Shown here: one piece after another, positions 1 through 8,487 of the stretch
How the letters are laid out: the number at the start of each line of letters is the position of its first letter
Position numbering within the stretch: the stretch's first letter is position 1
Source of the DNA: Saccharopolyspora hirsuta
Lineage (GTDB): Bacteria; Actinomycetota; Actinomycetes; Mycobacteriales; Pseudonocardiaceae
Direction of reading: 5' to 3'
DNA: 64,000 nt
NCBI RefSeq assembly: GCF_008630535.1
Contig: NZ_VWPH01000016.1
Span: forward strand, 62,001-126,000
Translations under genes and position numbers: made by a program
Notes under the pieces: generated by a model
Seen by the model: only the letters and a program-made list of their open reading frames with translations
What the model was told of the DNA's origin: nothing
Database searches by the model: none

Positions 1-36
1 CCCTGGCCTGCACCGGTGGCGTAGGCTGGGCGGATC

Positions 37-945
37 GTGCGACGCATCGTGTTCCTGCTGCTGCCCCGGTTGCACCTGCTCGACCTCGCCGGACCCGCGC
101 AGGTGTTCTCCACCGCGGCCAACCTCGGCCACGACTACGAGCTGTCCTACGTCGCGCAGGACGAGAACGTGCTGAGCGCGCAAGGACTTCCGCTGCGCGC
201 GCGCACCGAGTGGCCCGCGCTGGCCGAGCAGGACCTGGTCCTGGTGCCCGGTTCGCGGGTGCCCGAACCGCCGCGCTGGCCGCGGCTGCACGCCGCGTCC
301 GCCGAGCGGCTCCGCGCGCACCACGCGGCGGGTGGCTCGGTCGCCAGCGTGTGCTCGGGGGCCGACGTGCTGGGGCAGGCCGGGCTGCTGCACGGGCGGC
401 GCTGCACCACCCACCACGACCTGCAGGACGAGCTCGCGCGCCGCTACCCGACGGCGACCGTGGTGCGCGACGTGCTGTTCGTCGAGGATGGCCGGATCAC
501 CACCTCGGCCGGGATCGCCAGCGGCATCGACCTGGCGCTGCACCTGGTCGCCAACGACCACGGCCCGGGAGCCGCGGCCCGGGTGGCCCGCGACATGGTC
601 GTCTACGCCCGCCGCAACGGCGACGACCAGCAGGCCAGCGCGATGCTGCGCCACCGCGCCCACCTCAACGACGCGGTGCACCGCGTCCAGGACCTCATCG
701 ACGCCCGCTTCGCGGACCCGCTGCCGCTCGCCGAGCTCGCCGCTGCCGCGGGCTGCAGCGAGCGCACGCTGACGCGCTCCTTCGTCCGCGCCACGGGGCT
801 GACGCCCCTGCGCTACCAGCAGGCGCTGCGCTTCGAGCGCGCCGAGCACCTGCTCGCGCAGGGCGCGACCTCCGACGCGGCTGCGCGGGCGGTCGGCTTC
901 GCCGACGCGCGCATGCTCCGCCGCCTGCGCGCCCGGGAGCGCTGA
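37..945 (+). CDS. GlxA family transcriptional regulator (DJ-1/PfpI plus AraC HTH)
   Basis: The 302-residue protein has an N-terminal DJ-1/PfpI-like amidotransferase fold (about residues 4-170) with the nucleophile-elbow segment SVASVCSGAD around Cys106. A C-terminal AraC-type helix-turn-helix follows (about 216-302). GlxA proteins are DNA-binding regulators in which the PfpI domain is thought to sense a ligand; none is an established enzyme. The chain ends soon after the second HTH helix (GFADARMLRRLRARER), so the usual tail of the AraC domain is short. The GTG start is preceded by TAGGCT at 22-27, a possible -10 that would leave almost no leader. It lies just upstream of the UxaA-like gene and could regulate it, which is inference. 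Confidence 0.88.
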   Translation: MRRIVFLLLPRLHLLDLAGPAQVFSTAANLGHDYELSYVAQDENVLSAQGLPLRARTEWPALAEQDLVLVPGSRVPEPPRWPRLHAASAERLRAHHAAGGSVASVCSGADVLGQAGLLHGRRCTTHHDLQDELARRYPTATVVRDVLFVEDGRITTSAGIASGIDLALHLVANDHGPGAAARVARDMVVYARRNGDDQQASAMLRHRAHLNDAVHRVQDLIDARFADPLPLAELAAAAGCSERTLTRSFVRATGLTPLRYQQALRFERAEHLLAQGATSDAAARAVGFADARMLRRLRARER

Positions 946-971
946 ACACCGGATCGGCGTATCGGTTCGCC

Positions 972-1038
972 GTGACATCCGGTGGTCGGCTGTTTAGCAT
1001 CGGGTTCACCAGTGGGAAGTATCTTCATAATCATGAAG
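972..1038 (+). promoter_or_regulatory. Promoter and dyad in front of the UxaA-family gene
   Basis: A sigma-70-like promoter can be read as GTGACA (972-977), a 17-nt spacer and TAGCAT (995-1000). Downstream, CTTCAT (1023-1028), AATC, ATGAAG (1033-1038) form a perfect 6-bp inverted repeat that runs into the proposed start codon. Its position between the expected transcription start and the coding region suits a repressor operator. The regulator is unknown; the adjacent GlxA-type gene is one candidate. Confidence 0.5.
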
Positions 1039-2579
1039 TGAGGGTGGTCCGGTTGCCGTCGCTGGATGAGTTGGGATTCCGCCTGCACGCCGATGATTCG
1101 GTCCTCATCGCCCGCACCGACGTGGCCCCGGGCACCTACTCCGGGGTGCGGGTGCCCGACGAGGTCCCGCGCGGCCACAAACTGGCCACTGTGGACATCG
1201 CGCGGGGCGCGCCGGTCCGCAAGTACGGCCAGATCATCGGTTTCGCCTCCCGCCCCATCACCGCGGGCGAGCACGTGCACACGCACAACGTGGACTACCA
1301 GGAGTTCCACCGGGAGCACGCGTTCGGCGCCGACGTGGTGCCCACCGAGTACGTGCCGAGCGCGCAGCGCGCCACCTTCCGGGGCTTCGTGCGGCCCGAC
1401 GGCCGGGTCGGCACCCGCAACTACCTCGCCGTGCTGACCTCGGTGAACTGCTCGGCGACCGCGGCGAAGATGATCGCCCGCCGGATCGAGGCCTCCGGTG
1501 TGCTGGACGACTACCCGAACGTCGACGGCGTCTGCCCGCTGACCCACACGCTGGGCTGCGGGCACAGCGGGCAGGGCAACGAGGGCTTCGAGGTGCTGCG
1601 GCGCGCGCTGCGCGGCTACGCCGGGCACCCCAACATCGCCGGGCTGCTGGTGATCGGGCTGGGCTGCGAGGTCAACCAGGTCAAGAGCCTCACCGAGGAC
1701 CTGCGGCTGCCGCCCGGCATGCCCGTGCACGCGATGACCATCCAGGAGCTCGGCGGCACCAAGAAGACGGTCGCCGAGGGCGTGCGGCGGATCGAGGAGA
1801 TGCTGCCGGTCGCCAACGCCTACCAGCGGCAGACCGTCTCCGCCGACAAGCTGGTGCTGGCCATGGAGTGCGGCGGCTCCGACGCCTACTCCGGGATCAC
1901 CGCCAACCCGGCGCTGGGCGCGGCGGCCGACCTGCTGATCCGGCACGGCGGCACGGCGGTGTTCGGCGAGACCACCGAGATCTACGGGGCCGAGCACCTG
2001 CTCACCCGGCGCGCGGTCAGCCGCGAGGTCGGCGAGAAGCTGGTGGACCGGATCGCCTGGTGGGAGAAGCACGTCCAGATCGACGGCAGCTCGATCAACA
2101 ACAACCCCTCCCCCGGCAACAAGGCGGGCGGGCTGACCACGATCCTGGAGAAGTCGCTGGGCGCGGCGGCCAAGGGCGGCACCACCAACCTCGTCGACGT
2201 CCTGCAGTACGCCGAGCCGATCACCGGCAAGGGCCTGATGTTCATGGACACCCCCGGCTACGACCCGGTCAACGCCACCGGGCTGATCGCCGGCGGCGCC
2301 CAGCTGCTGTGCTTCACCACCGGCCGGGGCTCGGCCTTCGGCTGCAAGCCCGCGCCGAGCATCAAGCTGGCCACCAACACCCCGCTCTACGAGCGGATGA
2401 GCGACGACATGGACATCAACTGCGGGGTGATCGCCGACGGCGAGCTCACCGTGGCCGAGATGGGCGAGCAGATCTTCGAGCACATCCTCCGGGTGGCTTC
2501 CGGCGAGCAGACCAAGAGCGAGGAGCTCGGCTACGGCGAGGAGGAGTTCGTCCCCTGGCACCTGTCCACAGTGCTCTGA
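1038..2579 (+). CDS. UxaA family hydrolase (altronate dehydratase-like)
   Basis: This 513-residue protein matches the UxaA (D-altronate/galactarate dehydratase) family. It has an N-terminal SAF-type domain (to about residue 95) followed by the large catalytic part. Family-like segments include GRVGTRNYLAVLTSVNCSAT, TLGCGHSGQGNEG and MECGGSDAYSGITANPALG. Members dehydrate sugar acids to 2-keto-3-deoxy acids using an iron or other divalent metal. Full-length members are about 500 residues, so the gene appears complete. The same frame stays open back to about 210 inside the upstream gene, but homology only begins here. GTG 1038 is used; GTG 1044 and TTG 1053, the latter with AGGG 8 nt upstream, are alternatives. 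Exact substrate is not determinable. Confidence 0.88.
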   Translation: MRVVRLPSLDELGFRLHADDSVLIARTDVAPGTYSGVRVPDEVPRGHKLATVDIARGAPVRKYGQIIGFASRPITAGEHVHTHNVDYQEFHREHAFGADVVPTEYVPSAQRATFRGFVRPDGRVGTRNYLAVLTSVNCSATAAKMIARRIEASGVLDDYPNVDGVCPLTHTLGCGHSGQGNEGFEVLRRALRGYAGHPNIAGLLVIGLGCEVNQVKSLTEDLRLPPGMPVHAMTIQELGGTKKTVAEGVRRIEEMLPVANAYQRQTVSADKLVLAMECGGSDAYSGITANPALGAAADLLIRHGGTAVFGETTEIYGAEHLLTRRAVSREVGEKLVDRIAWWEKHVQIDGSSINNNPSPGNKAGGLTTILEKSLGAAAKGGTTNLVDVLQYAEPITGKGLMFMDTPGYDPVNATGLIAGGAQLLCFTTGRGSAFGCKPAPSIKLATNTPLYERMSDDMDINCGVIADGELTVAEMGEQIFEHILRVASGEQTKSEELGYGEEEFVPWHLSTVL

Positions 2580-2634
2580 TCGCGGCGGCCGATTTCCGCC
2601 GGACACCGGTCCGCGCGCGCACCACGATCGTCCC

Positions 2635-3234
2635 ATGCGCAATGCCGATGACGTGCTGTTCGACCACCTCCGCCGGACGAACGAGGACTTCGCCGCCCTG
2701 GTGGGATCGGTCGGGCCGGAGCGGTGGACCGCCCCGACACCGTGCCCGGACTGGGACGTGCGGGCCCTGGTGGGCCACCTGGTGCAGGCCAACGTGATCT
2801 ACCGCATGCTCCTGCGCGGCGGCAGCAGCGACCAGTTCCTGATCGTCCGCGAGCAGAACGCCCTCGGCGACGATCCGGTCGGGTCGTTCCGCTCCGCCGC
2901 GGAGGAGTGCCTGGCCGCCTTCGCCGAACCCGGATCGCTGGACCGGGACGTGGACTACCCCTTCGGCCCGGCCGACGGCCGCAAGCTGCTCGGCCTGCTC
3001 ATCGCCGACACGGTGGTCCACACCTGGGACCTGGCCCGGGCCACCGGAGCACCCGATGAGCTCGACCCGCAGCTCGTCGACTGGGTCGACGACAACTTCG
3101 AGCAGCTCTACACCGGGGTGGCCGAAGGTCCGCTCGACCCGAGCACCACGCGCCACTTCGCCGCTCCCGCACCTGGGGTGCCGGGAGAGACCCGCCAGGA
3201 CCGGATGCTCCGCCTGGTGGGCCGCACGCCCTGA
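2635..3234 (+). CDS. TIGR03086-type DinB-like/mycothiol maleylpyruvate isomerase N-terminal family protein
   Basis: The 199-residue protein carries the actinobacterial DinB-like signature TPCPDWDVRALVGHLV (about residues 33-48) and a second histidine region around DTVVHTWDLARATG. Family members form a four-helix bundle with a metal site, and relatives act as mycothiol-dependent enzymes; most, including this one, have no known substrate. No Shine-Dalgarno sequence is visible before ATG 2635, so a leaderless or weakly initiated start is possible. It is followed closely by a bidirectional hairpin separating it from the convergent MFS gene. Confidence 0.85.
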   Translation: MRNADDVLFDHLRRTNEDFAALVGSVGPERWTAPTPCPDWDVRALVGHLVQANVIYRMLLRGGSSDQFLIVREQNALGDDPVGSFRSAAEECLAAFAEPGSLDRDVDYPFGPADGRKLLGLLIADTVVHTWDLARATGAPDELDPQLVDWVDDNFEQLYTGVAEGPLDPSTTRHFAAPAPGVPGETRQDRMLRLVGRTP

Positions 3235-3240
3235 CGCGCG

Positions 3241-3278
3241 GGGGGCACGGTGACCGCTGCGCCGGTCACCGTGCCCCC
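3241..3278. terminator. Bidirectional hairpin between convergent genes
   Basis: Perfect 16-bp arms (3241-3256 and 3263-3278, beginning GGGGGCACGGTGACCG) enclose a 6-nt loop CTGCGC. There is no T-run. It sits between stop codons of genes facing each other, so it probably ends both transcripts. Confidence 0.75.
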
Positions 3279-3285
3279 GGTCCGG

Positions 3286-4608
3286 TCAGGCGGCGACCGG
3301 TTGGCGCGGGGTCCGCAGGTCCCAGCGGTGGCGGGTGAGCACCACCGGGACCCCTTCGCCGCGCGCTTCCGCCGCGAAGACCTCCGCGCGGGCGCGACGC
3401 CACCACACCACCGTGCGGGACGCGCCGAACAGCAGCAGCGCCACCAGGGCCAGCATCGCGACCCGGTACTCCGAGCCGCCCGGCATGCCCTGCGCCACGT
3501 CCAGGACCAGGCCCACGCACAGCACGCCCAGCGCCGTCGCGGAGTGGCCGCCCGCGTTGGCCACGCCGGTCGCGGTGCCGACCTGCTGCACCGAGTTGTA
3601 GTCGCGCACCAGGGCGAAGGCCACCGACGAGACCGGGCCGCCCAGCGCGAAGACCAGGAACGCCGCCGCGATCACCGCCACCGGCGGCCGCCCCTGCGGC
3701 CAGGCCAGCAGCACCACCCAGGACAGCGCGTTGACCGCCAGGTAGCCCAGCACGATCCACATCCGCCACTCCGGTCGGCTGCCGATCAGCGCGCCCACCA
3801 CCGGGCCGCCGACGACCTGACCGACGATCAGCAGGCTGAGCAGCACGCTCGCCGTCGGCGCGGGCACCCCGAGGCCGTTCACCAGGTACGGGAAGCCCCA
3901 CAGCAGCGTCAGCGCGCCCGAGGCGAACATCGTGCAGAAGTGCGTCCAGAACGCCAGCCGGGTGCCCGGCACCGACCACGCGTTGCGCACCTGCTGGAAC
4001 ACCGCCCCGCCGCGGCGCGGCTGCGCACCACCCGGCGCGACGTCCCGCACGACCGTGCCGGTCACCGCCGCGTACCCCAGCGTCAGCGCGCCCACCAGCA
4101 GGAACGTCGCGGTCCACCCCAGGTTCTGCAACGCCATCGCGAGCGGGAACGTGGCCGCGACACCACCCAGCGCCCCCAGCGCGCTGGACACCGTCGCCAC
4201 CAGCGCGTAGCGGCGGGCCGAGAAGTGCGACGCCACCAGCCGGAGGATGCTCACCCACATCAGCGCGTCGCCCAGGCCCAGCACCGCGCGGGCCACCAGG
4301 CCCGCCGAGTACGAGTCGGCGACGGCGAAAAGCACTTGACCGGTCCCGAGGAGCACCACCGCCACGGTGATCACCCGGCGGGAACCGAAGCGGTCCACCA
4401 GCAATCCGGTGGGAATCTGCATACCGGCGTAGATGCCGACCTGCAGGACCGTGAACGCGCTCAGCGCGGCCGGACCGACGTCGAAGCGGTCCAGCGCCTG
4501 CGTTCCGGCGACCCCCAAGCTGCCCCTGTGAAAAACCGCGGCGAGATAGGCGATCACCGCCGCGCTCCAGATCCACCAAGCCCGACGCTCCGGTCGGTCG
4601 GCAGCCAC
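3286..4608 (-). CDS. MFS transporter
   Basis: A 440-residue, twelve-helix major facilitator protein. The loop after helix 2 has the motif-A-like sequence PTGLLVDRFGSRRV (about residues 65-79), and hydrophobic segments continue evenly to a short basic cytoplasmic tail. Starting at GTG 4608 places AGGAGG 6 nt upstream; TTG three bases earlier would be too close to it. Substrate cannot be told from sequence. It lies downstream of the LysR gene on the same strand but is separated from it by about 230 bases that include a strong hairpin, so it probably has its own promoter. Confidence 0.88.
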   Translation of the reverse strand: MAADRPERRAWWIWSAAVIAYLAAVFHRGSLGVAGTQALDRFDVGPAALSAFTVLQVGIYAGMQIPTGLLVDRFGSRRVITVAVVLLGTGQVLFAVADSYSAGLVARAVLGLGDALMWVSILRLVASHFSARRYALVATVSSALGALGGVAATFPLAMALQNLGWTATFLLVGALTLGYAAVTGTVVRDVAPGGAQPRRGGAVFQQVRNAWSVPGTRLAFWTHFCTMFASGALTLLWGFPYLVNGLGVPAPTASVLLSLLIVGQVVGGPVVGALIGSRPEWRMWIVLGYLAVNALSWVVLLAWPQGRPPVAVIAAAFLVFALGGPVSSVAFALVRDYNSVQQVGTATGVANAGGHSATALGVLCVGLVLDVAQGMPGGSEYRVAMLALVALLLFGASRTVVWWRRARAEVFAAEARGEGVPVVLTRHRWDLRTPRQPVAA

Positions 4609-4787
4609 CAAAGACCTCCTTGTTCAGATGTGCGGACCGGTCAGCGTCGACCGGTTGTCCACCGTGCATGTCGGCGCCCGGCGCGCCGGAGTTACGCCGG
4701 ACGCGAGTGGACTGCACCACACTCCGCGATTTCCCGCAGAACGAAGGGAAAACTCGCCGGTAACTCCACAGTGGACTTCGTTGCCGA

Positions 4788-4835
4788 GGTCGTGAGCGCG
4801 AAAACCGGCTGGAGGCGGTTTTCGCACTCACGACC
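4788..4835. terminator. Long hairpin, copy of a dispersed repeat
   Basis: Arms 4788-4807 and 4816-4835 (20 nt each, one G-T mismatch) form a stem with an 8-nt loop immediately past the stop codon of the LysR gene. The right arm TTCGCACTCACGACC is identical to that of the hairpin at 35713-35760. It probably terminates the LysR transcript. The remainder of the gap (4612-4787) shows no gene. Confidence 0.7.
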
Positions 4836-4840
4836 GGCTG

Positions 4841-5725
4841 TCAGAGCTCGGCGGCGACCTCGTCCAGGAGCCCGACCAGTCCGGCCAGCGCCGGGTTCGG
4901 GTCGTCCTCGCGCCACACCAGCGCCAGCGGGACCGGCGGCGCGTCGTGCACCGGCACCAGCACCACGCCCGGCACCTTCAGGTGCCCCGCGGTCGCCGGG
5001 ACCAGCCCGATGCCGGAGCCCGCGCCCACCAGGGACAGGATGGTGTGGGTGTCGGGCGCCTCCTGCACGAAGCGCGGGCTGAAGCCGTGGCGCAGGCAGG
5101 CGGCCTGCACCAGCTGGTTGACCACCGATCCGCGGTTGGTCGGGTAGCTGATCACCGGCTCGCCGCGCAGGTCGGCCACCCCGACGCTGCGACCGGCCAG
5201 GCGGTGGTGCTCCGGCAGGGCCACCGCCAGCGGGTGCTGCTCCAGCTCCCGCACCCGCAGGCCCTCGGTCGGCACCGGCAGCCGCAGCAGCCCGGCGTCG
5301 ATCTCCTGCTGGTGCAGCCGTTCCACCAGTTCCCCGCCGTAGAGCGGGCTGACGATGTCGAGCCGCACGTCCGGGTAGCGCTCCCGGAACTTGCGCACGA
5401 TCAGCAGCATCACCTGGTACGAGGTCTGCCCGCTGAACCCGAGCCGCACCACCCCGATCTCCCCGGCCGCGGCCTGCCGGGCCAGCCGCGGGGCGGCCTC
5501 GGCCGACTCCAGCGTCTTGCGCGCCTCGCGCAGGAACGCCTCCCCCGCCGCGGTGAGCGAGACCTGCCGCGTGGTGCGCCGCAGCAGCGGCACGCCGACC
5601 TCGTGCTCCAAGCGCTTGATCTGCTGCGAGAGCGGCGGTTGGGACATGTGCAGCCGGACCGCCGCGCGCCGGAAGTTGAGCTCCTCGGCGACGGCGACGA
5701 ACGCCTGCAGGTGGCGCAGCTCCAC
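4841..5725 (-). CDS. LysR family transcriptional regulator
   Basis: The 294-residue protein has the standard LysR layout. A winged HTH at residues 1-60 contains LNFRRAAVRLHMSQPPLSQQ, and a two-lobe periplasmic-binding-like effector domain follows from about 90 to the end. GTG 5725 is chosen because GGGAGG lies 5 nt upstream and the protein then begins VELRHLQAF, the usual LysR N terminus; in-frame ATGs at 5770 and 5791 would add an unrelated tail. It is divergent from the MHS transporter of the acyl-CoA operon, the classical arrangement in which a LysR protein controls its neighbour in response to a pathway compound. Confidence 0.9.
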   Translation of the reverse strand: MELRHLQAFVAVAEELNFRRAAVRLHMSQPPLSQQIKRLEHEVGVPLLRRTTRQVSLTAAGEAFLREARKTLESAEAAPRLARQAAAGEIGVVRLGFSGQTSYQVMLLIVRKFRERYPDVRLDIVSPLYGGELVERLHQQEIDAGLLRLPVPTEGLRVRELEQHPLAVALPEHHRLAGRSVGVADLRGEPVISYPTNRGSVVNQLVQAACLRHGFSPRFVQEAPDTHTILSLVGAGSGIGLVPATAGHLKVPGVVLVPVHDAPPVPLALVWREDDPNPALAGLVGLLDEVAAEL

Positions 5726-5968
5726 ACCCACCTCCCGACCGCGAGCGGCTTTGCCCAGGTCAACGCGCATTGTGTCGCGCAGCCGAATCAAACCTAGCCG
5801 ATTTTGGTGTTAGACGGAACACAACCGGTGACCTAGCTTCGGGGCACCGGGATCGCGGTGCGGCGCTCGCGGGCCCCGACCGCCGCGGTGGTGAATCCAA
5901 CGGTGTGCCAACGGGTTTCGCCTGCCATCGCAGCGGGCGCCCGCATTCGGTGGGACGGAGCCAGTGCG
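5726..5968. promoter_or_regulatory. Divergent control region, LysR gene / MHS operon
   Basis: This 243-bp gap separates divergent genes. For the plus strand TTAGAC (5810-5815) and TAGCTT (5834-5839), 18 nt apart, form a plausible promoter. The AT-richer stretch around 5787-5815 is where a LysR site would be expected, but I see no clean T-N11-A dyad. The MHS start at 5969 has CGGAG 8 nt upstream. Confidence 0.4.
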
Positions 5969-7300
5969 ATGAGACGTCTTTCGGAACAGGAGAGGATGGG
6001 CCGCAGAGCGGGCATCGCCTCGTTCGTCGGCACCAGCATCGAGTGGTACGACTTCTACATCTACGGCACCGCCTCCGCGCTGGTGTTCGGCAAGCTGTTC
6101 TTCCCGGTGGTCACCCCCGCGATCGGCGTGCTGGTGTCGTTCGCGACGTTCTGGGTCGGCTTCCTGGCCCGCCCGCTGGGCGGCATCATCTTCGGCCACC
6201 TCGGCGACCGGGTGGGCCGCAAGAAGGCGCTGATCACGACGCTGCTGCTGATGGGCATCACCACCGTGGCCATCGGCCTGCTGCCCACCTACGCCACGAT
6301 CGGCATCGCCGCGCCGATCCTGCTGGTGCTGCTGCGCGTCGTGCAGGGCCTGGCCGTCGGCGGCGAGTGGGGCGGCGCGGTGCTCATCGCCACCGAGCAC
6401 GCCCCGAAGGGCCGCAGCATCATCTCCGGTTCCTGGGCCCAGCAGGGCTCGCCGTCCGGCCAGATCCTGTCCTCGCTGGCCTTCACCCTCGTCTCGCAGC
6501 TGCCCGACGACGCCTTCTACAGCTGGGGCTGGCGCATCCCGTTCCTGGCCTCGGCGGTGCTGGTGGTGCTGGGGCTGGTGATCCGGCTGAGCATCTCGGA
6601 GTCGCCGCAGCTGACCCGGCTCAAGGAGACCGGGCAGGTCGCGAAGTTCCCGCTGCTGGACACCTTCCGCCACCACACCGGTCTCGTGGTGCTCGGCGTG
6701 TTCGCCTGCGCCATCGTGTTCTCCGCGTCGTACTTCAAGAACACCTTCGCGGTGTCGTGGGCGACCAACGAGCTCGGGTTCGAGCGCGAGACGTTCATGA
6801 CCGTGGTGCTCATCGCCAGCATCACCCAGTTCTTCGTGCAGCCCTTCGGCGCGGTGCTGGCCAGCAAGTTCGGCGTGCGCAAGATCGTCACGATCCTGCT
6901 GGTCGCCGAGCTGCCGGTGATGCCGCTGATGTTCCTGCTGATCAGCACCGGCAGCTTCGCCTGGTCGGTGGTCGGCATGGTGGCCGCGACGCTGCCGCAC
7001 GTGATGTTCTACTCGATCCTCGCCGGTGTGCTGGCCGACGCCTTCCCGGCGCGCGTGCGCTACACGGCGATCTCGCTGTCCTACGGCCTGGCCGGGACGC
7101 TGCTCGGCGGCACCACCCCGATGATCGGCCAGCTGCTGCTGACCGCCTCCGGCTCGATCCTGCCGGTGATCGGCTGGGCGGTGGTCACCGTGCTGATGTC
7201 GCTGGTCGGCGTCCGAGTCCTGCTGACCCGCTCCGCGCACCAGGCGGCCGCGGAGTCCCCGGAAACCGCAACCTCCGGCGTCAAAGCCGGTGACGAGTGA
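5969..7300 (+). CDS. MHS family MFS transporter
   Basis: A 443-residue metabolite:H+ symporter. The family hallmark FVGTSIEWYDFYIYG occurs at residues 19-33 and motif A, GHLGDRVGRKKAL, at 77-89. MHS proteins import small carboxylates, betaines and aromatic acids. The downstream acyl-CoA dehydrogenase and acyl-CoA synthetase suggest the cargo is a carboxylic acid activated to a CoA thioester, which is inference. ATG 5969 is chosen; ATG 5996, just after AGGAGAGG, is an alternative and the in-frame GTG at 5858 is unlikely. A close paralogue lies at 45636-46967. The stop codon overlaps a possible GTG of the next gene, so translation may be coupled. Confidence 0.9.
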   Translation: MRRLSEQERMGRRAGIASFVGTSIEWYDFYIYGTASALVFGKLFFPVVTPAIGVLVSFATFWVGFLARPLGGIIFGHLGDRVGRKKALITTLLLMGITTVAIGLLPTYATIGIAAPILLVLLRVVQGLAVGGEWGGAVLIATEHAPKGRSIISGSWAQQGSPSGQILSSLAFTLVSQLPDDAFYSWGWRIPFLASAVLVVLGLVIRLSISESPQLTRLKETGQVAKFPLLDTFRHHTGLVVLGVFACAIVFSASYFKNTFAVSWATNELGFERETFMTVVLIASITQFFVQPFGAVLASKFGVRKIVTILLVAELPVMPLMFLLISTGSFAWSVVGMVAATLPHVMFYSILAGVLADAFPARVRYTAISLSYGLAGTLLGGTTPMIGQLLLTASGSILPVIGWAVVTVLMSLVGVRVLLTRSAHQAAAESPETATSGVKAGDE

Positions 7301-7311
7301 TTGGTGGCTCG

Positions 7312-8451
7312 ATGGATCCGAACGTGTTCGACGACGTGCTGCGCACGGTGCGCGATTTCGTCCGCGACGAGGTGGTGCCCGCCGAGGACGAGATCGAGCG
7401 GACCGACGCGATCCCGGAGCGGCTGCGCGCCACCGCGGCGGACATGGGGCTGTTCGGCTTCGCGCTGCCGGAGGAGCACGGCGGGCTCGGCCTGTCGATG
7501 AGCGAGGACGTGCGGCTGGCGATGGAACTGGGCCACACCGTCCCGGCGTTCCGGTCGATGTTCGGCACCAACAACGGCATCGCCGGGCAGGTGATCGTCA
7601 AGTACGGCACCGAGGAGCAGAAGCAGCGGTGGTTGCCGCGGCTGGCCGCCGGGGAGGCGATCGCCTCCTTCGCGCTCACCGAGGACGGCGCGGGTTCGGA
7701 CCCGAGCTCGGTGCGCACCAAGGCGGTCCGCGACGGCGAGCACTACGTGCTGTCCGGCGCGAAGCGGTTCATCACCAACGCCCCGCACGCCGACGTGCTG
7801 GTGGTCTTCGCGCGGACCGGGGAGGACGTGCACGGGGGCATCTCGGTGTTCCTGGTCGAGACCGGGCTGGACGGGGTCCGGATCGGGCCGCCGAACGCGA
7901 AGATGGGCCAGGCCGGGGCGCACACCGCCGAGGTGTTCTTCGACGACGTGCGGGTACCCGCCTCGGCGCTGGTCGGCGGGCAGGAGGGCACCGGGTTCAC
8001 CGCCGCGATGTCCTCGCTGACCCGCGGTCGGCTGCACATCGCGGCGATCTGCGTGGGGCTGGCCGGGCGGATCGTCGAGGAATCGGTGCGCTTCGCCGCC
8101 GAGGCCGAGCAGGGCGGCAAGCCGATCAGCCGGTTCCAGCTGGTGCAGGCGCTGCTGGCCGAGTCGCAGGCGGAGTACTACGCGGGCCGGTCGATGGTGC
8201 TGGAAGCGGCGCGCGAGTACGACTCCGGTGCGGACACCCGGCTGGCGCCCTCGTGCGCGAAGTTGTTCTGCAGCGAGATGGTCTCCCGGGTGGCCGACCG
8301 CGCGGTGCAGGTGCACGGCGGGTCCGGGTACATGCGCGGGGTCCCGGTGGAGCGCTTCTACCGCGATTCCCGGGTGTTCCGCATCTACGAGGGCACCAGC
8401 GAGATCCAGAAGCTGATCATCGCCAAGCAGCTCCTGCGCCAGTTCGCCTGA
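7312..8451 (+). CDS. Acyl-CoA dehydrogenase
   Basis: This 379-residue flavoenzyme has the full three-part acyl-CoA dehydrogenase fold. FALTEDGAGSDPSSV lies in the FAD-contacting middle domain, and the C-terminal segment RIYEGTSEIQKLIIAKQLL carries the Glu at about 360 expected to be the catalytic base. It would introduce a trans-2 double bond into an acyl-CoA and pass electrons to ETF. ATG 7312 has GGTGG upstream; GTG 7297, overlapping the preceding stop, is an alternative. It lies in one operon between the MHS transporter and acyl-CoA synthetase. Chain-length or branch preference cannot be assigned. Confidence 0.92.
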   Translation: MDPNVFDDVLRTVRDFVRDEVVPAEDEIERTDAIPERLRATAADMGLFGFALPEEHGGLGLSMSEDVRLAMELGHTVPAFRSMFGTNNGIAGQVIVKYGTEEQKQRWLPRLAAGEAIASFALTEDGAGSDPSSVRTKAVRDGEHYVLSGAKRFITNAPHADVLVVFARTGEDVHGGISVFLVETGLDGVRIGPPNAKMGQAGAHTAEVFFDDVRVPASALVGGQEGTGFTAAMSSLTRGRLHIAAICVGLAGRIVEESVRFAAEAEQGGKPISRFQLVQALLAESQAEYYAGRSMVLEAAREYDSGADTRLAPSCAKLFCSEMVSRVADRAVQVHGGSGYMRGVPVERFYRDSRVFRIYEGTSEIQKLIIAKQLLRQFA

Positions 8452-8487
8452 CCGGTCCCGACCCCACCCACCGCGAGGAGGATTTCC

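Noticed and set aside
210-1037. N-terminal extension of the UxaA-family frame through the GlxA-type gene
   Set aside because: The extension is Ala/Arg shadow sequence of the GlxA gene; homology starts only after 1038 and a promoter lies between.
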